Shown here: piece after piece, positions 16,957 to 25,431 of the stretch
How the letters are laid out: the number at the start of each line of letters is the position of its first letter
How positions within the stretch are numbered: position 1 is the first letter of the stretch
Origin: JAXLXE01 sp046328115
Lineage (GTDB): Bacteria; Chloroflexota; UBA6077; JACCZL01
Reading direction: 5' to 3'
Length of the DNA: 64,000 nt
Assembly (NCBI GenBank): GCA_046328115.1
Contig: JAXLXE010000001.1
Location: 2,108,001 to 2,172,000, forward strand
The notes under the pieces: generated by a model
The model's input: the letters and a program-made list of their open reading frames with translations, nothing else
Told to the model about the DNA's origin: nothing
The model's database searches: none
Made by a program: the position numbers and the translations under genes

Positions 16957-17034
16957 GCGGGCTCCGGTCCAGGATGTGCGGAGGGGAGGATACCGCGCGG
17001 CGGCCCACCAGCGCCGCGCCTTAGCCCCGGCTCT

Positions 17035-18927
17035 TCACTCGCAGCTCTTCTTGGGCCGCACCACTGGCGCCCGCCAGTCCGTGGGCGCCGTGCCCCCGTA
17101 GGTCCAGGTGCTTGACTCGGTCTCCAGATCATCCACCGTCACGGAGAACCGGTACACCGTCTTCTCATCCCTGGCCGAGGCCACGCTGACGCGGTTGAAG
17201 TCCCACACGGGGTACCGCACGCCACCTTCCTGAGCGATCCGACGGGCTCCCGTACCCACGAGTTGCTTTGGCCCGCCATCGATAGTCATCCAGAGCTGGA
17301 CGGAGTCAGGCTGCCAGCGGCACGCCACAGGATCGCCAGACGGATCGAGAAGCTGCGCGGTAACGTTCACCAGGCTAGCCTCAGCCAGGGGCGCTCCACC
17401 ATGAGGCCAGACCATCTCGATGTTGGCCCGCACCCGTTCCGTGGGCAGCGGCACCACGGCCTCGTCGATGATGAACGGGTCTCCGCCGATCATGTAGATG
17501 CTGTGGTCACGCCGGTCCGGGTTATGGGTTGAGCCGGGGAGTGAGATCGGATACACGCCGTTCTCGGAGCGGATCTGCGTGCCACGACCGTACTTGTCGA
17601 TCTTGGTGGCTACGTTCGCGGTGGCGGGTACGTTGTGGATGACGTCGGCGGGCGAGTTGTTCCAAACCACGGTGGTGCGGCGATTCCCGCGCTCCATCAC
17701 CACCTGGCTGACCTGCGCTGGCCAGATGAATTGGGTGCGCGACTTGTTGGATCGAAGCAGCTGCACGATCTCGTCCTGGCCAGGCCGCTCGCCTGCACCG
17801 GGCCACGTGAATACCGCGGATCTGGCATTCGCGAAATACGTCGTTGCCACCTGGTACGCGACGTAGGCCGGCTTGATGCTCAGGTCGTTCCGGGCCAGGC
17901 CCCACATCTCCGTGTTGTTCTCAGCCGCCTCGTCCGTCATCTTGTAGATGGCGTACTTCTCGACACCCGCGGCCAGCGCCAACGCCATGCTCTGGATGAC
18001 GTACGACGCCTGTTGGTCGAGCGTGGCGCGGATACCCTCCGGACCGAGCGGATTCGCCGGGTCGTTATTGGGCACCACGTTGCTCTCGGAGATCCAGATG
18101 GGTTTCTTGATCCCGCGGAGGTCCAGAATCTCCTTCATGAGGAGCGGCTCAGCGAAGGAGTTGAGCGGCGCCGCGTACGCATGGACGCTCATCACGTCGA
18201 AATAGTAGTTGTTCTTGACGCGATCGGGATCTCGCCCGATGACTTCGATCAGCGAGGCGATATAGGGAGGCCGATCGGCCTCCTTGTCCCACCAGTAGGC
18301 CATGCCGCCCAGGATCACGCGTGCGTTGGGGTTAACCTCTTTGATATTGAGGTAGGCCACTTTGAGGAGCAGGAAGTAGTCCTCAAACGAGGCATCCCAG
18401 GTGTACCGCAGCGCGCCGTCATACAGGTCTGGCTCGTTCCAGATGATCCAGTCGTCCACCACTCCCTTATGGCGCGCAACGAGCTTGCGCACGAACTGGC
18501 CCCAGTAGTTCTCCGGGTGGTTGTAACGAAGCTCCAGGCCCTTCGGACGGTCCACCGGCCGACCGCGGTCTGGATTGACCGAGGCCCACTGCGGCGTGTA
18601 GATGATCACGCCGGCAACAGAGATGCCCCGCGCGACCTGCGCGCGGATGAGCTGGTCAGAGTAGTAGAGCTCCCGCCAGCTATCTGGCCCGTCCTTCTGA
18701 ATGAGCGACCACGGGAAGATGATTCGATCCCAGCGAGCGCCGGCGGCGGCCGCTAACTGAGGTGCCGCGATACCCTGAACGATGCCGAAACGCGAATCCG
18801 GCTGCGTCACCGGCGGCAGGGCGGGGACGGCAATGGTGTTCGGATCGGCGCGGACGGTGCCAGGCAGCGAGCCAAGCAAGATGATCGCGACAGCCAGCAA
18901 CTGTCGGAGGGTCAACTTGAGACGCAT
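17035..18927 (-). CDS. Secreted TIM-barrel glycoside hydrolase (clan GH-A-like)
   Basis: A 630-residue exported protein. The signal peptide spans about residues 1-27 (LAVAIILLGSLPGTVRA). The catalytic barrel shows the acid/base Glu165 in WIIWNEPDLYD and the nucleophile Glu281 in PIWISESNVV, 116 residues apart, as in retaining clan GH-A enzymes (GH39/GH5-like). Ala-rich and beta-rich C-terminal regions from about residue 400 may form a beta-sandwich accessory domain. AAGGAG lies 5 bases before the ATG. It probably cleaves an extracellular polysaccharide; the family assignment is by motif only. It stands alone between the E1 operon and a divergent dehydrogenase gene. Confidence 0.8.
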   Translation of the reverse strand: MRLKLTLRQLLAVAIILLGSLPGTVRADPNTIAVPALPPVTQPDSRFGIVQGIAAPQLAAAAGARWDRIIFPWSLIQKDGPDSWRELYYSDQLIRAQVARGISVAGVIIYTPQWASVNPDRGRPVDRPKGLELRYNHPENYWGQFVRKLVARHKGVVDDWIIWNEPDLYDGALRYTWDASFEDYFLLLKVAYLNIKEVNPNARVILGGMAYWWDKEADRPPYIASLIEVIGRDPDRVKNNYYFDVMSVHAYAAPLNSFAEPLLMKEILDLRGIKKPIWISESNVVPNNDPANPLGPEGIRATLDQQASYVIQSMALALAAGVEKYAIYKMTDEAAENNTEMWGLARNDLSIKPAYVAYQVATTYFANARSAVFTWPGAGERPGQDEIVQLLRSNKSRTQFIWPAQVSQVVMERGNRRTTVVWNNSPADVIHNVPATANVATKIDKYGRGTQIRSENGVYPISLPGSTHNPDRRDHSIYMIGGDPFIIDEAVVPLPTERVRANIEMVWPHGGAPLAEASLVNVTAQLLDPSGDPVACRWQPDSVQLWMTIDGGPKQLVGTGARRIAQEGGVRYPVWDFNRVSVASARDEKTVYRFSVTVDDLETESSTWTYGGTAPTDWRAPVVRPKKSCE

Positions 18928-19142
18928 CTGGCTCCTTTCGCAGCCCAGTCTTGACGCCGGGCGGGCGCGGACGCCACCGGTATCAAGGTTTTATGGTGTG
19001 TGTACTCCACTCGCCAAACGGCTCAGCACCCGGCGTGGTTGCGTCAAGCCCGGCGCGGCCCATGCTACACTCGCTCGGCTTCCCGATAGGGCAGAGACGG
19101 GCGATCTCCCGGGCAGGCAGAGACCGCGCGGGACGAACTCGG

Positions 19143-19207
19143 GCGCCGCGATCTGAGGCGCCGCGAACTCAGAGAGCCGCGAGCACACAGGTCCGCGAGC
19201 TCACAGG
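19143..19207. repeat. Four degenerate tandem units upstream of 19224
   Basis: Units of 15-17 bases sharing a CCGCGA core and a CTCA/CACA end begin near 19143, 19158, 19174 and 19191. They lie directly upstream of the ribosome site at 19211. Confidence 0.55.
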
Positions 19208-19223
19208 ACAAGGAGAGGCGCGC

Positions 19224-20129
19224 ATGGCAGCAGGCAAGGCCGGATTCATAGGGCTGGGGAAGATGGGCAAGCCCATGACCCAGCGGTTGCTCAAGGCCGG
19301 GTACGAGGTCACCGTGTACAACCGCAGCCGCGGGGTGGTGGATGAGCTGGCACGGGACGGTGCAAAGCCGGCCGGTAGCCCGCGCGAGGTGGCCGCGGCG
19401 TCAGACTTTGTGCTCACCTGTCTGCCGACGCCCGACGCGGTGGACCTCGTCTACCACGGGCCGGACGGGATCGCGTCCGGTGGCAAGGCTGGCCAGGTAT
19501 GGATAGACCACAGCACGGTGGCGCCAGCCACCAACAACCGCTGTGCGGAGGCCGCCGCCGCGAAGGGAGCGGCCTTCCTGGACGCCCCGATAAGCGGCGG
19601 GCCGGCCCGCGCAACGGACGGGTCGCTGACTGTAATGGTGGGCGGCGCGCAGGAGACTTTTGAGAAGGCGCTGCCGTTGCTCCAGGCCATGGGCCAGAAC
19701 ATCAAGCTCTGCGGGGGGCAGACCACGGGTACCATCGTCAAACTGGTGAACCAGCTCCTGGTGGGCGTGCACACGGTGGCCACGGTGGAAGGCTTTGTGA
19801 TGGGCGTGAAGGCGGGCGCGGATCCACAAGTCATGCTGGACCTGCTGGGCACGAGCTTCGGCGCCAGCGCCATGCTCAACCGACACGTCCCGCTGATGCT
19901 GCAGCGGAAGTTCGATCCAGCCACGCCCATCAACCTCATCCTCAAGGACCTGGGGCTCATCCATACGTTTGGCCTGGAGCTGGGCGTGCGGATGCTGCTC
20001 ACCAGCACGTCGCTCGAGCTCTTCAAAGAAGCGCGGCAGCTAGGCTTCGGCGATCAGGACATGTCCGGGATGGTGCAGCCGGCTGAGACCATCGCGGGTG
20101 TTCAGGTGGTCAGCACGGCCGGCAAGTAG
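19224..20129 (+). CDS. 3-hydroxyisobutyrate dehydrogenase family oxidoreductase
   Basis: A 301-residue NAD(P)-dependent beta-hydroxyacid dehydrogenase. The N-terminal Rossmann motif GFIGLGKMGKPM is followed by the substrate motif DAPISGGPARATDGSL and the catalytic Lys in KLVNQLLVGVHTVATVEG. Its length and motifs fit 3-hydroxyisobutyrate, tartronate-semialdehyde or glyoxylate/succinic-semialdehyde reductases; the substrate cannot be fixed. The ATG at 19224 is chosen over a longer frame because AGGAGAGG lies at 19211 and the glycine motif begins at once. If it is a 3-hydroxyisobutyrate dehydrogenase, it could belong with the branched-chain-type E1 genes nearby (valine breakdown), but that is an inference. 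Confidence 0.9.
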   Translation: MAAGKAGFIGLGKMGKPMTQRLLKAGYEVTVYNRSRGVVDELARDGAKPAGSPREVAAASDFVLTCLPTPDAVDLVYHGPDGIASGGKAGQVWIDHSTVAPATNNRCAEAAAAKGAAFLDAPISGGPARATDGSLTVMVGGAQETFEKALPLLQAMGQNIKLCGGQTTGTIVKLVNQLLVGVHTVATVEGFVMGVKAGADPQVMLDLLGTSFGASAMLNRHVPLMLQRKFDPATPINLILKDLGLIHTFGLELGVRMLLTSTSLELFKEARQLGFGDQDMSGMVQPAETIAGVQVVSTAGK

Positions 20130-20141
20130 CCGGCTTCAGAA

Positions 20142-20169
20142 GCGGGGCGGCGCGGTCGCGCTGCCCCGC
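20142..20169. terminator. Bidirectional GC hairpin terminator
   Basis: A 13-base stem (GCGGGGC, a G-T pair, GCGCG) with a 2-base tip, between the convergent genes ending at 20129 and 20171. No T-run. Confidence 0.6.
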
Positions 20170-20170
20170 G

Positions 20171-20737
20171 TCAGTCGCGCGGGCCCGTGATCGGCTCGTC
20201 CATCTCAATGAGGCTGACCACGTGCTGGTGGCATTCCGACCACAGGTCAGCGTAGCCGTGGCGATGCACCAGGGAGCCTACGCGATCGACGTCCAGCAGG
20301 AACGTGTCGCGCCCGTTGTGGTGGTCCCAGTCCCAGCCCCGTCCCGTCGCTTTCGCAAGGTAGAAGACAAAGCGACGCTTCTTCCCCTCCACGTGCATGG
20401 AGAACTCGCCGGCCTCACCGATGAGCTCCACGGTCAGGCCGGTCTCCTCCTCCGCCTCGCGTAGAGCGGCGTCCGCGGGCGACTCATGCTTCTTGAGCTT
20501 GCCTTTGGGGAAGATCCAGTGTTGCTCATCCGTCAGACGGAGCACCACCTTCCCATCGCACAGGATGATGGCACCTGCCTCGTAGACCTTCTTGGGCTTG
20601 GGCTTCTTCGCTTTTTTGCCAGACTCGCCCGAGTCCCGCTTTTTTGACTTCTTGGGTTTCTCATCAACCCCGCCCAGACCCACGGGCGCGCCATCCGTCT
20701 CAGGCGCGTGGGTCAGGGCGTCTGTTGAGCCATTCAC
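20171..20737 (-). CDS. Nudix hydrolase with Lys-rich N-terminus
   Basis: A 188-residue protein. The Nudix box is complete: GKLKKHE, seven residues, then REAEEETGL. It binds Mg and hydrolyses nucleoside diphosphate-linked substrates. The residues before it (YEAGAIILCDGKVVL) form the usual first strands. The N-terminal 45 residues are low-complexity, rich in Lys, Ser and Gly (KKSKKRDS, KKAKKPKPKK), and could bind nucleic acid. The start is GTG at 20737, chosen because GAGGGAAG lies just upstream. A longer frame to 20827 lacks a ribosome site. The substrate is unknown; (di)nucleoside polyphosphates are common for such enzymes. Confidence 0.88.
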   Translation of the reverse strand: MNGSTDALTHAPETDGAPVGLGGVDEKPKKSKKRDSGESGKKAKKPKPKKVYEAGAIILCDGKVVLRLTDEQHWIFPKGKLKKHESPADAALREAEEETGLTVELIGEAGEFSMHVEGKKRRFVFYLAKATGRGWDWDHHNGRDTFLLDVDRVGSLVHRHGYADLWSECHQHVVSLIEMDEPITGPRD

Positions 20738-20899
20738 AGACGCTTCCCTCAGTATCCGTGTCCACATCCGTACCGCCCAGCGGGGCGCGGGAACGGGGGG
20801 CGCGCGCCCTCGGGGCAGTCGGCGCACCGCTGATATGATACGGCTGGACCCGTCGTGTCAGCCCCACGGGCCTCTCTGCCTAATGCTAGATAACGCTGA

Positions 20900-21670
20900 A
20901 TGGAAGCGCGGGGATACGTGAAATCTCAAGCCGCCGTAGCTGAGCTCGTTCGCCAGCGCTCGCCACTGTCACCACCCGAGACTGAGCGACTTCTATCCGA
21001 CTTCTTCCGCCCCTCCCGGGCCGTCCGGCACGCCTGCGAGGCACATGGCGCCGACTATCTGCGGGTGCTCGATGTCGGCTGCGGGCGCGGCCAACATCTC
21101 GTCCACTTCGGCACAGGTAGCGCTGGGCTAGATGCCATCGAGAGCAACGTGGCACTGTGCCGGGCGCTGGGCCTAGATGCCCACCTGGCGAACGTGGAGG
21201 ACGGGCTCCCAGACCTCGGGCGCAAGTTTGACGCCGTGTTCTGCTCTAACCTGCTGGAGCACCTGGTTGCGCCACATCTGTTCCTACTGCGGCTGCACCA
21301 GCAACTCGTCCCGGGTGGACTGGTGTTCATGCACGTTCCCACGATGCCGCCGGTGGGCCTCCTCGATCGGCTGATCCGCAAGGCCATCGGGCACAACGGC
21401 TACAAGGCCAGCGAGCACATCAATGCGTTCACGCCGCGCACGCTGGAATTCACACTTGAACGGGCCGGTTTCGACGTGCAGGATCTGGTGTTTGTCGGCG
21501 CGCGGGAGCGCGTCGCGCTACGGCTGGTGGAGCCGGTGCTGCGCGAGGTGGGCATCTCCGTGATGGCGGTTGCCCGGGCGCGCGCCAGCTTCTCCTATCC
21601 GGACAAGCGCGTTGCCGCCTTTGCGCCGACCTTTGCGGACGCCACGCCCCTGACCACAGTGACGCGGTAG
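20900..21670 (+). CDS. Class I SAM-dependent methyltransferase
   Basis: A 256-residue protein. Motif I is VLDVGCGRGQH, an acidic residue follows at GLDAIESN, and FDAVFCSNLLEHLVAPH is motif IV, as in methyltransferases of the UbiE/Methyltransf_11/23 type. The middle LVPGGLVFMHVPT is the post-I strand. An insertion with LIRKAIGHNGYKASEHINAFTP is typical of methyltransferases found in glycan biosynthesis clusters. The start ATG at 20900 has no strong ribosome site; GTG at 20918 is an alternative. It ends one base before the convergent gene at 21672. The substrate is unknown. Confidence 0.82.
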   Translation: MEARGYVKSQAAVAELVRQRSPLSPPETERLLSDFFRPSRAVRHACEAHGADYLRVLDVGCGRGQHLVHFGTGSAGLDAIESNVALCRALGLDAHLANVEDGLPDLGRKFDAVFCSNLLEHLVAPHLFLLRLHQQLVPGGLVFMHVPTMPPVGLLDRLIRKAIGHNGYKASEHINAFTPRTLEFTLERAGFDVQDLVFVGARERVALRLVEPVLREVGISVMAVARARASFSYPDKRVAAFAPTFADATPLTTVTR

Positions 21671-21671
21671 C

Positions 21672-22055
21672 CTATCCCAGCCGTGAACTTGCCTCTAGTT
21701 GCCGCTTGACCGCGGCATCCACGTGCTCGCGGAAGATACCGAGACACGGGCCAGCATCGAGCCCATTGAGATCCGCGTGGATCGCCAACCTGTGGAGGAA
21801 CACCCGCTGCCAGCCGCGGTCTTCGGAAATGGCGCGGACGGACTCACCGGTAAGGCGGAATCCCCTGGCTACGTACGGCGCGAAGTCCCGCTCGAGGAAT
21901 TCGCGGATGTGTTGCTGCTGCTCACGGCTTGGCTGGGCTTCGGCGCGGTTCGATCGGTACCAGGCGACCAGCGCGAGCAGTGCCAACACGACGCCGATAC
22001 CGATCAAAGCGTACGTAACCCAGTTGGACGACACCTGGATCTGCGAGAAATCCAC
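21672..22055 (-). CDS. Hypothetical single-pass membrane protein
   Basis: A 127-residue protein. It has a short N-terminal segment, one membrane helix (WVTYALIGIGVVLALLALVAWY, about residues 12-33), then a soluble helical domain of about 90 residues with EQQQHIREFLERDFAPYVARGF. No family motif is recognised. It is separated from the methyltransferase gene upstream (22106) by 50 bases in the same direction, so the two may be co-transcribed. Function unknown. Confidence 0.65.
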   Translation of the reverse strand: MDFSQIQVSSNWVTYALIGIGVVLALLALVAWYRSNRAEAQPSREQQQHIREFLERDFAPYVARGFRLTGESVRAISEDRGWQRVFLHRLAIHADLNGLDAGPCLGIFREHVDAAVKRQLEASSRLG

Positions 22056-22105
22056 GGTCTACGCGCACCTCTCCAAGTTCGTAGTTGACGGCCGCCGGGC
22101 CTGAC

Positions 22106-22903
22106 CTATGATTCGCCCGGGCTAGACTTTGTTCCCGCCACCAGGTAACCGCTGCTGAGCGAATCGCCGGGGAGCAAGAACGATGTCAGCCGATCTGCTC
22201 GCCAGAGTATGGCTGAAATCGCGAGCACCGGCAGCGAAAGCACCCTGTTCAATGGTGTCGGCTCCATCACCTGGCGAATCAAGAGCACGAGGAGCGTCTG
22301 AAACGCGGTGTGCTGCGGGCGCACCCGTGGGCGGAGCGGTGCGAAAAGGCGCTCCAACGTGTACGACGTGAAGCGCCAGAAATCAGATGGGCGCTCGTGG
22401 AGCGGGAAGCAGAACCGGGTGGTCAGCACCAGCCGACCGCCGGGACGCAACACCCGGACTATTTCTGATGCTGCCGTGGGCGGGTCCAGCAGGTGCTCGA
22501 ACACCTCAGTGCAGACAACCGTCCCGATCGACCCATCGGCGAAGGGCAGGTGGTGGGCGTCCGCCACGAGATCCCCGTCCGGGCGGGGGCGGTGGTCCAG
22601 CGCGATGGTGCGGCCAGAATGCCCACCCGAGACAAGGTGGTCAAACGGCCGAAGCCCGCACCCCAGGTCAAGCACGGGTCCCGGCGCGCCGGCGAGCTCG
22701 GCCTCCAGGAATGCGTCGATCCCGTGTCTGGAGAATCGCTTGCTGAGCTCAACCTTGGCGCTGGCCGCACGCCGTAGCAACTTCACGCTCCACGGCCACA
22801 CGAGTGGTGGCCGGGCGGAGTATGCCCAGCCCGTCCTGCGCCCGTCCAGCGGACGGCGAGACGCGGAGAAAGCTCGCAAATCCGCATCCGCGGGGCCGCC
22901 CAT
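22106..22903 (-). CDS. Class I SAM-dependent methyltransferase
   Basis: A 265-residue methyltransferase. Motif I is VLDLGCGLRPFDHLV, ALDHRPRPDGDLVADAHHLPFADGS is the acidic and post-II region, and VCTEVFEHLLDPP precedes the strand RVLRPGGRLVLTT. This is the Methyltransf_11 arrangement. The N-terminal 60 residues are basic and Trp/Arg-rich. The start ATG at 22903 is chosen because AGGACAG lies 6 bases upstream; the open frame extends to 23317 but overlaps the divergent gene and has no domain there. The C-terminal third has hydrophobic helices (LSLPVLAISAILW) that may touch the membrane. The substrate is unknown, perhaps a lipid or glycan. Confidence 0.8.
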   Translation of the reverse strand: MGGPADADLRAFSASRRPLDGRRTGWAYSARPPLVWPWSVKLLRRAASAKVELSKRFSRHGIDAFLEAELAGAPGPVLDLGCGLRPFDHLVSGGHSGRTIALDHRPRPDGDLVADAHHLPFADGSIGTVVCTEVFEHLLDPPTAASEIVRVLRPGGRLVLTTRFCFPLHERPSDFWRFTSYTLERLFAPLRPRVRPQHTAFQTLLVLLIRQVMEPTPLNRVLSLPVLAISAILWRADRLTSFLLPGDSLSSGYLVAGTKSSPGES

Positions 22904-23114
22904 CCGTTCTGTCCTGGTGAGACCGCACGTTCGTGACGAGGATGTGACCGCGTTGACGGTTGGTGGCGGTCCGTAGCAGTCCGTACAATCGCCATATCTG
23001 GATCCGCGGATCCCTCCGTGGACCAGCCGTGGCATCCGAGTGATCCGAGCGAGCTTCCGGGGGACGGCATTGATCGTCTGCAGGTCCTGGCCCGGTCCGT
23101 GGAGGGCATGACCA

Positions 23115-23792
23115 ATGAAAATGCCAGTACGCGCCGTCGCGCTTCTGGCGAGCGGATTCCTCATGGGGAACCTGCTCGTCCCCGCTTCGGCCCAACAGAA
23201 CGTCGCCACTGACAACCAGGTTGCCGTACGCTCAGATGGTGCCGTGTACCTGATCGCGAACGGCATGCGCCGATGGGTGGCCACGGTTGTGATCAGCGAC
23301 GAAGAGCTGAACAACATCCCAGAGGGCGACCCGATCTACGGTGGTCTGGCGTTCGGCGGATCCAGCAGCTCGAACAGCTCCAGCAGCTCAAACAACAACA
23401 ACAAGAAGGACGACAAGAAGGACCCCACACCAACACCCGAGAAGTCGAAGGACTCGTCCAAGGACAAAGACAAAGACAAAGAGAAGGACTCGGAGGAGAA
23501 CTCGGACGACCTGGACATCGAGTTCGAGGACATCTCGACGGTCAAGCAGGGTGAGGACTTCACGATCACCGTCAAGACCAAGAAGAACGTGTCATGTGAG
23601 CTGAAGATCACGTACCCGGACAAGTCCAAGGAGACGTTTGACGACGAGGACTCCGGGAGCAAGGGCCGATGTAAGTGGGATGTCTCACTTGATGACGACG
23701 TGAAGACCGGGACCGCGACGGCCAAGGTGACCGTGCGGGACGGTGGTAAGAAGAACGACTCGGAGCAGGACTTCACCATCAAGAAGGGCTAG
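23115..23792 (+). CDS. Secreted protein with charged low-complexity linker
   Basis: A 225-residue exported protein. The signal peptide is about residues 1-27 (VRAVALLASGFLMGNLL then ASA). A beta-rich N-domain with VRSDGAVYLIANGMRRWV follows. Next comes a linker of about 75 residues made almost only of Ser, Asn, Lys, Asp and Glu. A C-terminal Ig-like domain starts near DLDIEFEDISTVKQGEDFTI and contains two cysteines (VSCELKI and KGRCKWD) that could pair. GGAGGG lies 8 bases before the ATG. It ends at a strong terminator. Function unknown; it looks like a surface-displayed adhesin-type protein. Confidence 0.72.
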   Translation: MKMPVRAVALLASGFLMGNLLVPASAQQNVATDNQVAVRSDGAVYLIANGMRRWVATVVISDEELNNIPEGDPIYGGLAFGGSSSSNSSSSSNNNNKKDDKKDPTPTPEKSKDSSKDKDKDKEKDSEENSDDLDIEFEDISTVKQGEDFTITVKTKKNVSCELKITYPDKSKETFDDEDSGSKGRCKWDVSLDDDVKTGTATAKVTVRDGGKKNDSEQDFTIKKG

Positions 23793-23816
23793 GCCACCGC
23801 GCCGCTCGCGCAATTG

Positions 23817-23844
23817 GAAGCGCCGCTCCTCGGGGCGGCGCTTC
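23817..23844 (+). terminator. Rho-independent-type terminator
   Basis: A stem of at least 10 bases (GAAGCGCCGC with its complement) extended inward by CC/GG, followed by GCGTTT. It begins 24 bases after the stop of the secreted protein gene at 23792. Confidence 0.75.
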
Positions 23845-24041
23845 GCGTTTCCGGCACCCGCTTGCCCGGAAGGTGCGCGGCACACTAACGTAGGGCGCGT
23901 CGTCACTGGGACTATCCTGACGCCAGACGGGGGCTTCCGATTCTCCACACGCTCCGCCACGCACGGCGGCGATCCCATTTCAGTACAGCCGCGTGCGCCA
24001 TCGCACTCTTCCTGCTGGCATTTGCCACCGTCCCGGAGCCC

Positions 24042-25427
24042 GTGGCGGCGAGCGCGCCAGGCCACATGGGGGGGCTGGCGACACGTCAGGCCGTGTTGTT
24101 CTTTCCCCAGACCGGTTACGCCATTGACGATCCGCGGATCGCGGACTACTTTTCCCATCGCGGACGTGTGGACACCTTTGGCTATCCGACGTCACGCACG
24201 TTCAGGTTCCTCGGGCGCCAGACTCAGTTCTTTCAGCGGGCGGTGCTCCAGATCTGGCCGGATGGGTCGGTGCGGCCGCTGAACCTTCTAGATCCTGGAT
24301 TGCTCTCATATACGCGGATCAACGGCTCGACGTTTCCGGCCGCGGACGAGCGGATCATGGCGGCCGCGCCAACGCCGGGACAGCCGGGGTATGCCAGCGC
24401 GGTCATCGCGTTCATCCGCGAGCAGGCACCAGACACCGTGGGGGGACAGCCGGTGCGCTTCTTCTCTACGTTCGCCACCACGGTTTCCCTTGCAGACGCG
24501 TTCCCAGATGGCCTGGGCGACCCCTCGCTCCTGCCGCTGATTAACCTCGAGATCTGGGGCATTCCCACCTCTGCCCCAACGGTAGATCCGAACAACGGGA
24601 ACTTCATCTACCAGCGCTTCCAGCGCGGCATCATGCACTACGACGCGGGCTGCCGCTGTACGCAGGGGCTGCTGCTCGCCGACTACCTGAAGGCGATCAT
24701 CACTGGAAACGACGTGCCTTCCGACCTGGATGCGCAGGCCAGGGGGAGCGCGCTGTATCGTCAGTTCGCCGCGAGCGCCCCCGGCGGCGTTGCCAGGCCT
24801 GCCCAGCTACCGGACACGGAGCTACTCAGCGCGTTCATGCCGCAGGCGGCACCCACTACGGCAGCCATGATGTCACCGGCCCAGGCCGCGGCCGCCACGC
24901 CGTTTAGAGCCCGGATCCGCGCAGACACGCGGCTGGTGGCGGCCATCGATGCCCTGGAGTCAACCGGCCGCACCGAGGGTCTGTTGACGATCGCGAACAA
25001 CAACGTGCCGTTGTCGTTCGGAGAGCTGAAAGAGAACGTGCATGCCCGCTATACGCGCGAGGGCCGCGCTGGCCAGGTCCCGGTTCTCAAGATCGTGGTG
25101 GCGGACAGGCTGCAAACCGCGAACCCGCAAACGCTGGCAGCGCTGCTGGCACACGAGTCCACCCACCTGCGCGATGATCTGGCCGACCTGTACAAACCCA
25201 CGGTGGACGGCTGTCTAGAATTCGAGGTGCATGCGTACTCAGAGCAATCACAGGTATGGCAGGCGTTTCACGGCGCCTACGGGAAGCAGAATGCGGTGGA
25301 CGAGGTGGAGCAGGAGCTAAACGGGTGGCTGGCAGCCTACCGTCGCGGACCCGACTCGCTCTTTCAGCGCATCCGCCAGATCTACCTTCCGAGCTGCGTA
25401 GAACAGTCGAAACAGCGCGGAGCCTAG
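24042..25427 (+). CDS. Secreted zincin-like metallopeptidase
   Basis: A 461-residue protein from GTG at 24042. The C-terminal part has ALLAHESTHLRDD, an HExxH site (His371, Glu372, His375), with acidic FEVHAYSEQ about 20 residues on. This suggests a gluzincin-type zinc protease. The N-terminal part has repeated tryptic-type segments (FFPQTGYAIDDPRIADYFSHRG; DTFGYPTS; QFFQRAVLQIWPDG) seen in exported proteins of Chloroflexota. Upstream of the GTG, in the same frame, lies an apparent signal peptide (core IALFLLAFATV), but the frame holds no ATG, GTG or TTG before the stop at 23886-23888. The true start may be non-canonical or hidden by an indel. The substrate is unknown. Confidence 0.72.
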   Translation: MAASAPGHMGGLATRQAVLFFPQTGYAIDDPRIADYFSHRGRVDTFGYPTSRTFRFLGRQTQFFQRAVLQIWPDGSVRPLNLLDPGLLSYTRINGSTFPAADERIMAAAPTPGQPGYASAVIAFIREQAPDTVGGQPVRFFSTFATTVSLADAFPDGLGDPSLLPLINLEIWGIPTSAPTVDPNNGNFIYQRFQRGIMHYDAGCRCTQGLLLADYLKAIITGNDVPSDLDAQARGSALYRQFAASAPGGVARPAQLPDTELLSAFMPQAAPTTAAMMSPAQAAAATPFRARIRADTRLVAAIDALESTGRTEGLLTIANNNVPLSFGELKENVHARYTREGRAGQVPVLKIVVADRLQTANPQTLAALLAHESTHLRDDLADLYKPTVDGCLEFEVHAYSEQSQVWQAFHGAYGKQNAVDEVEQELNGWLAAYRRGPDSLFQRIRQIYLPSCVEQSKQRGA

Positions 25428-25431
25428 ACCG

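Noticed and set aside
18951..19223. Upstream extension of the dehydrogenase gene
   Set aside because: The Rossmann motif begins right after ATG 19224, and a good ribosome site at 19211 fixes the start.
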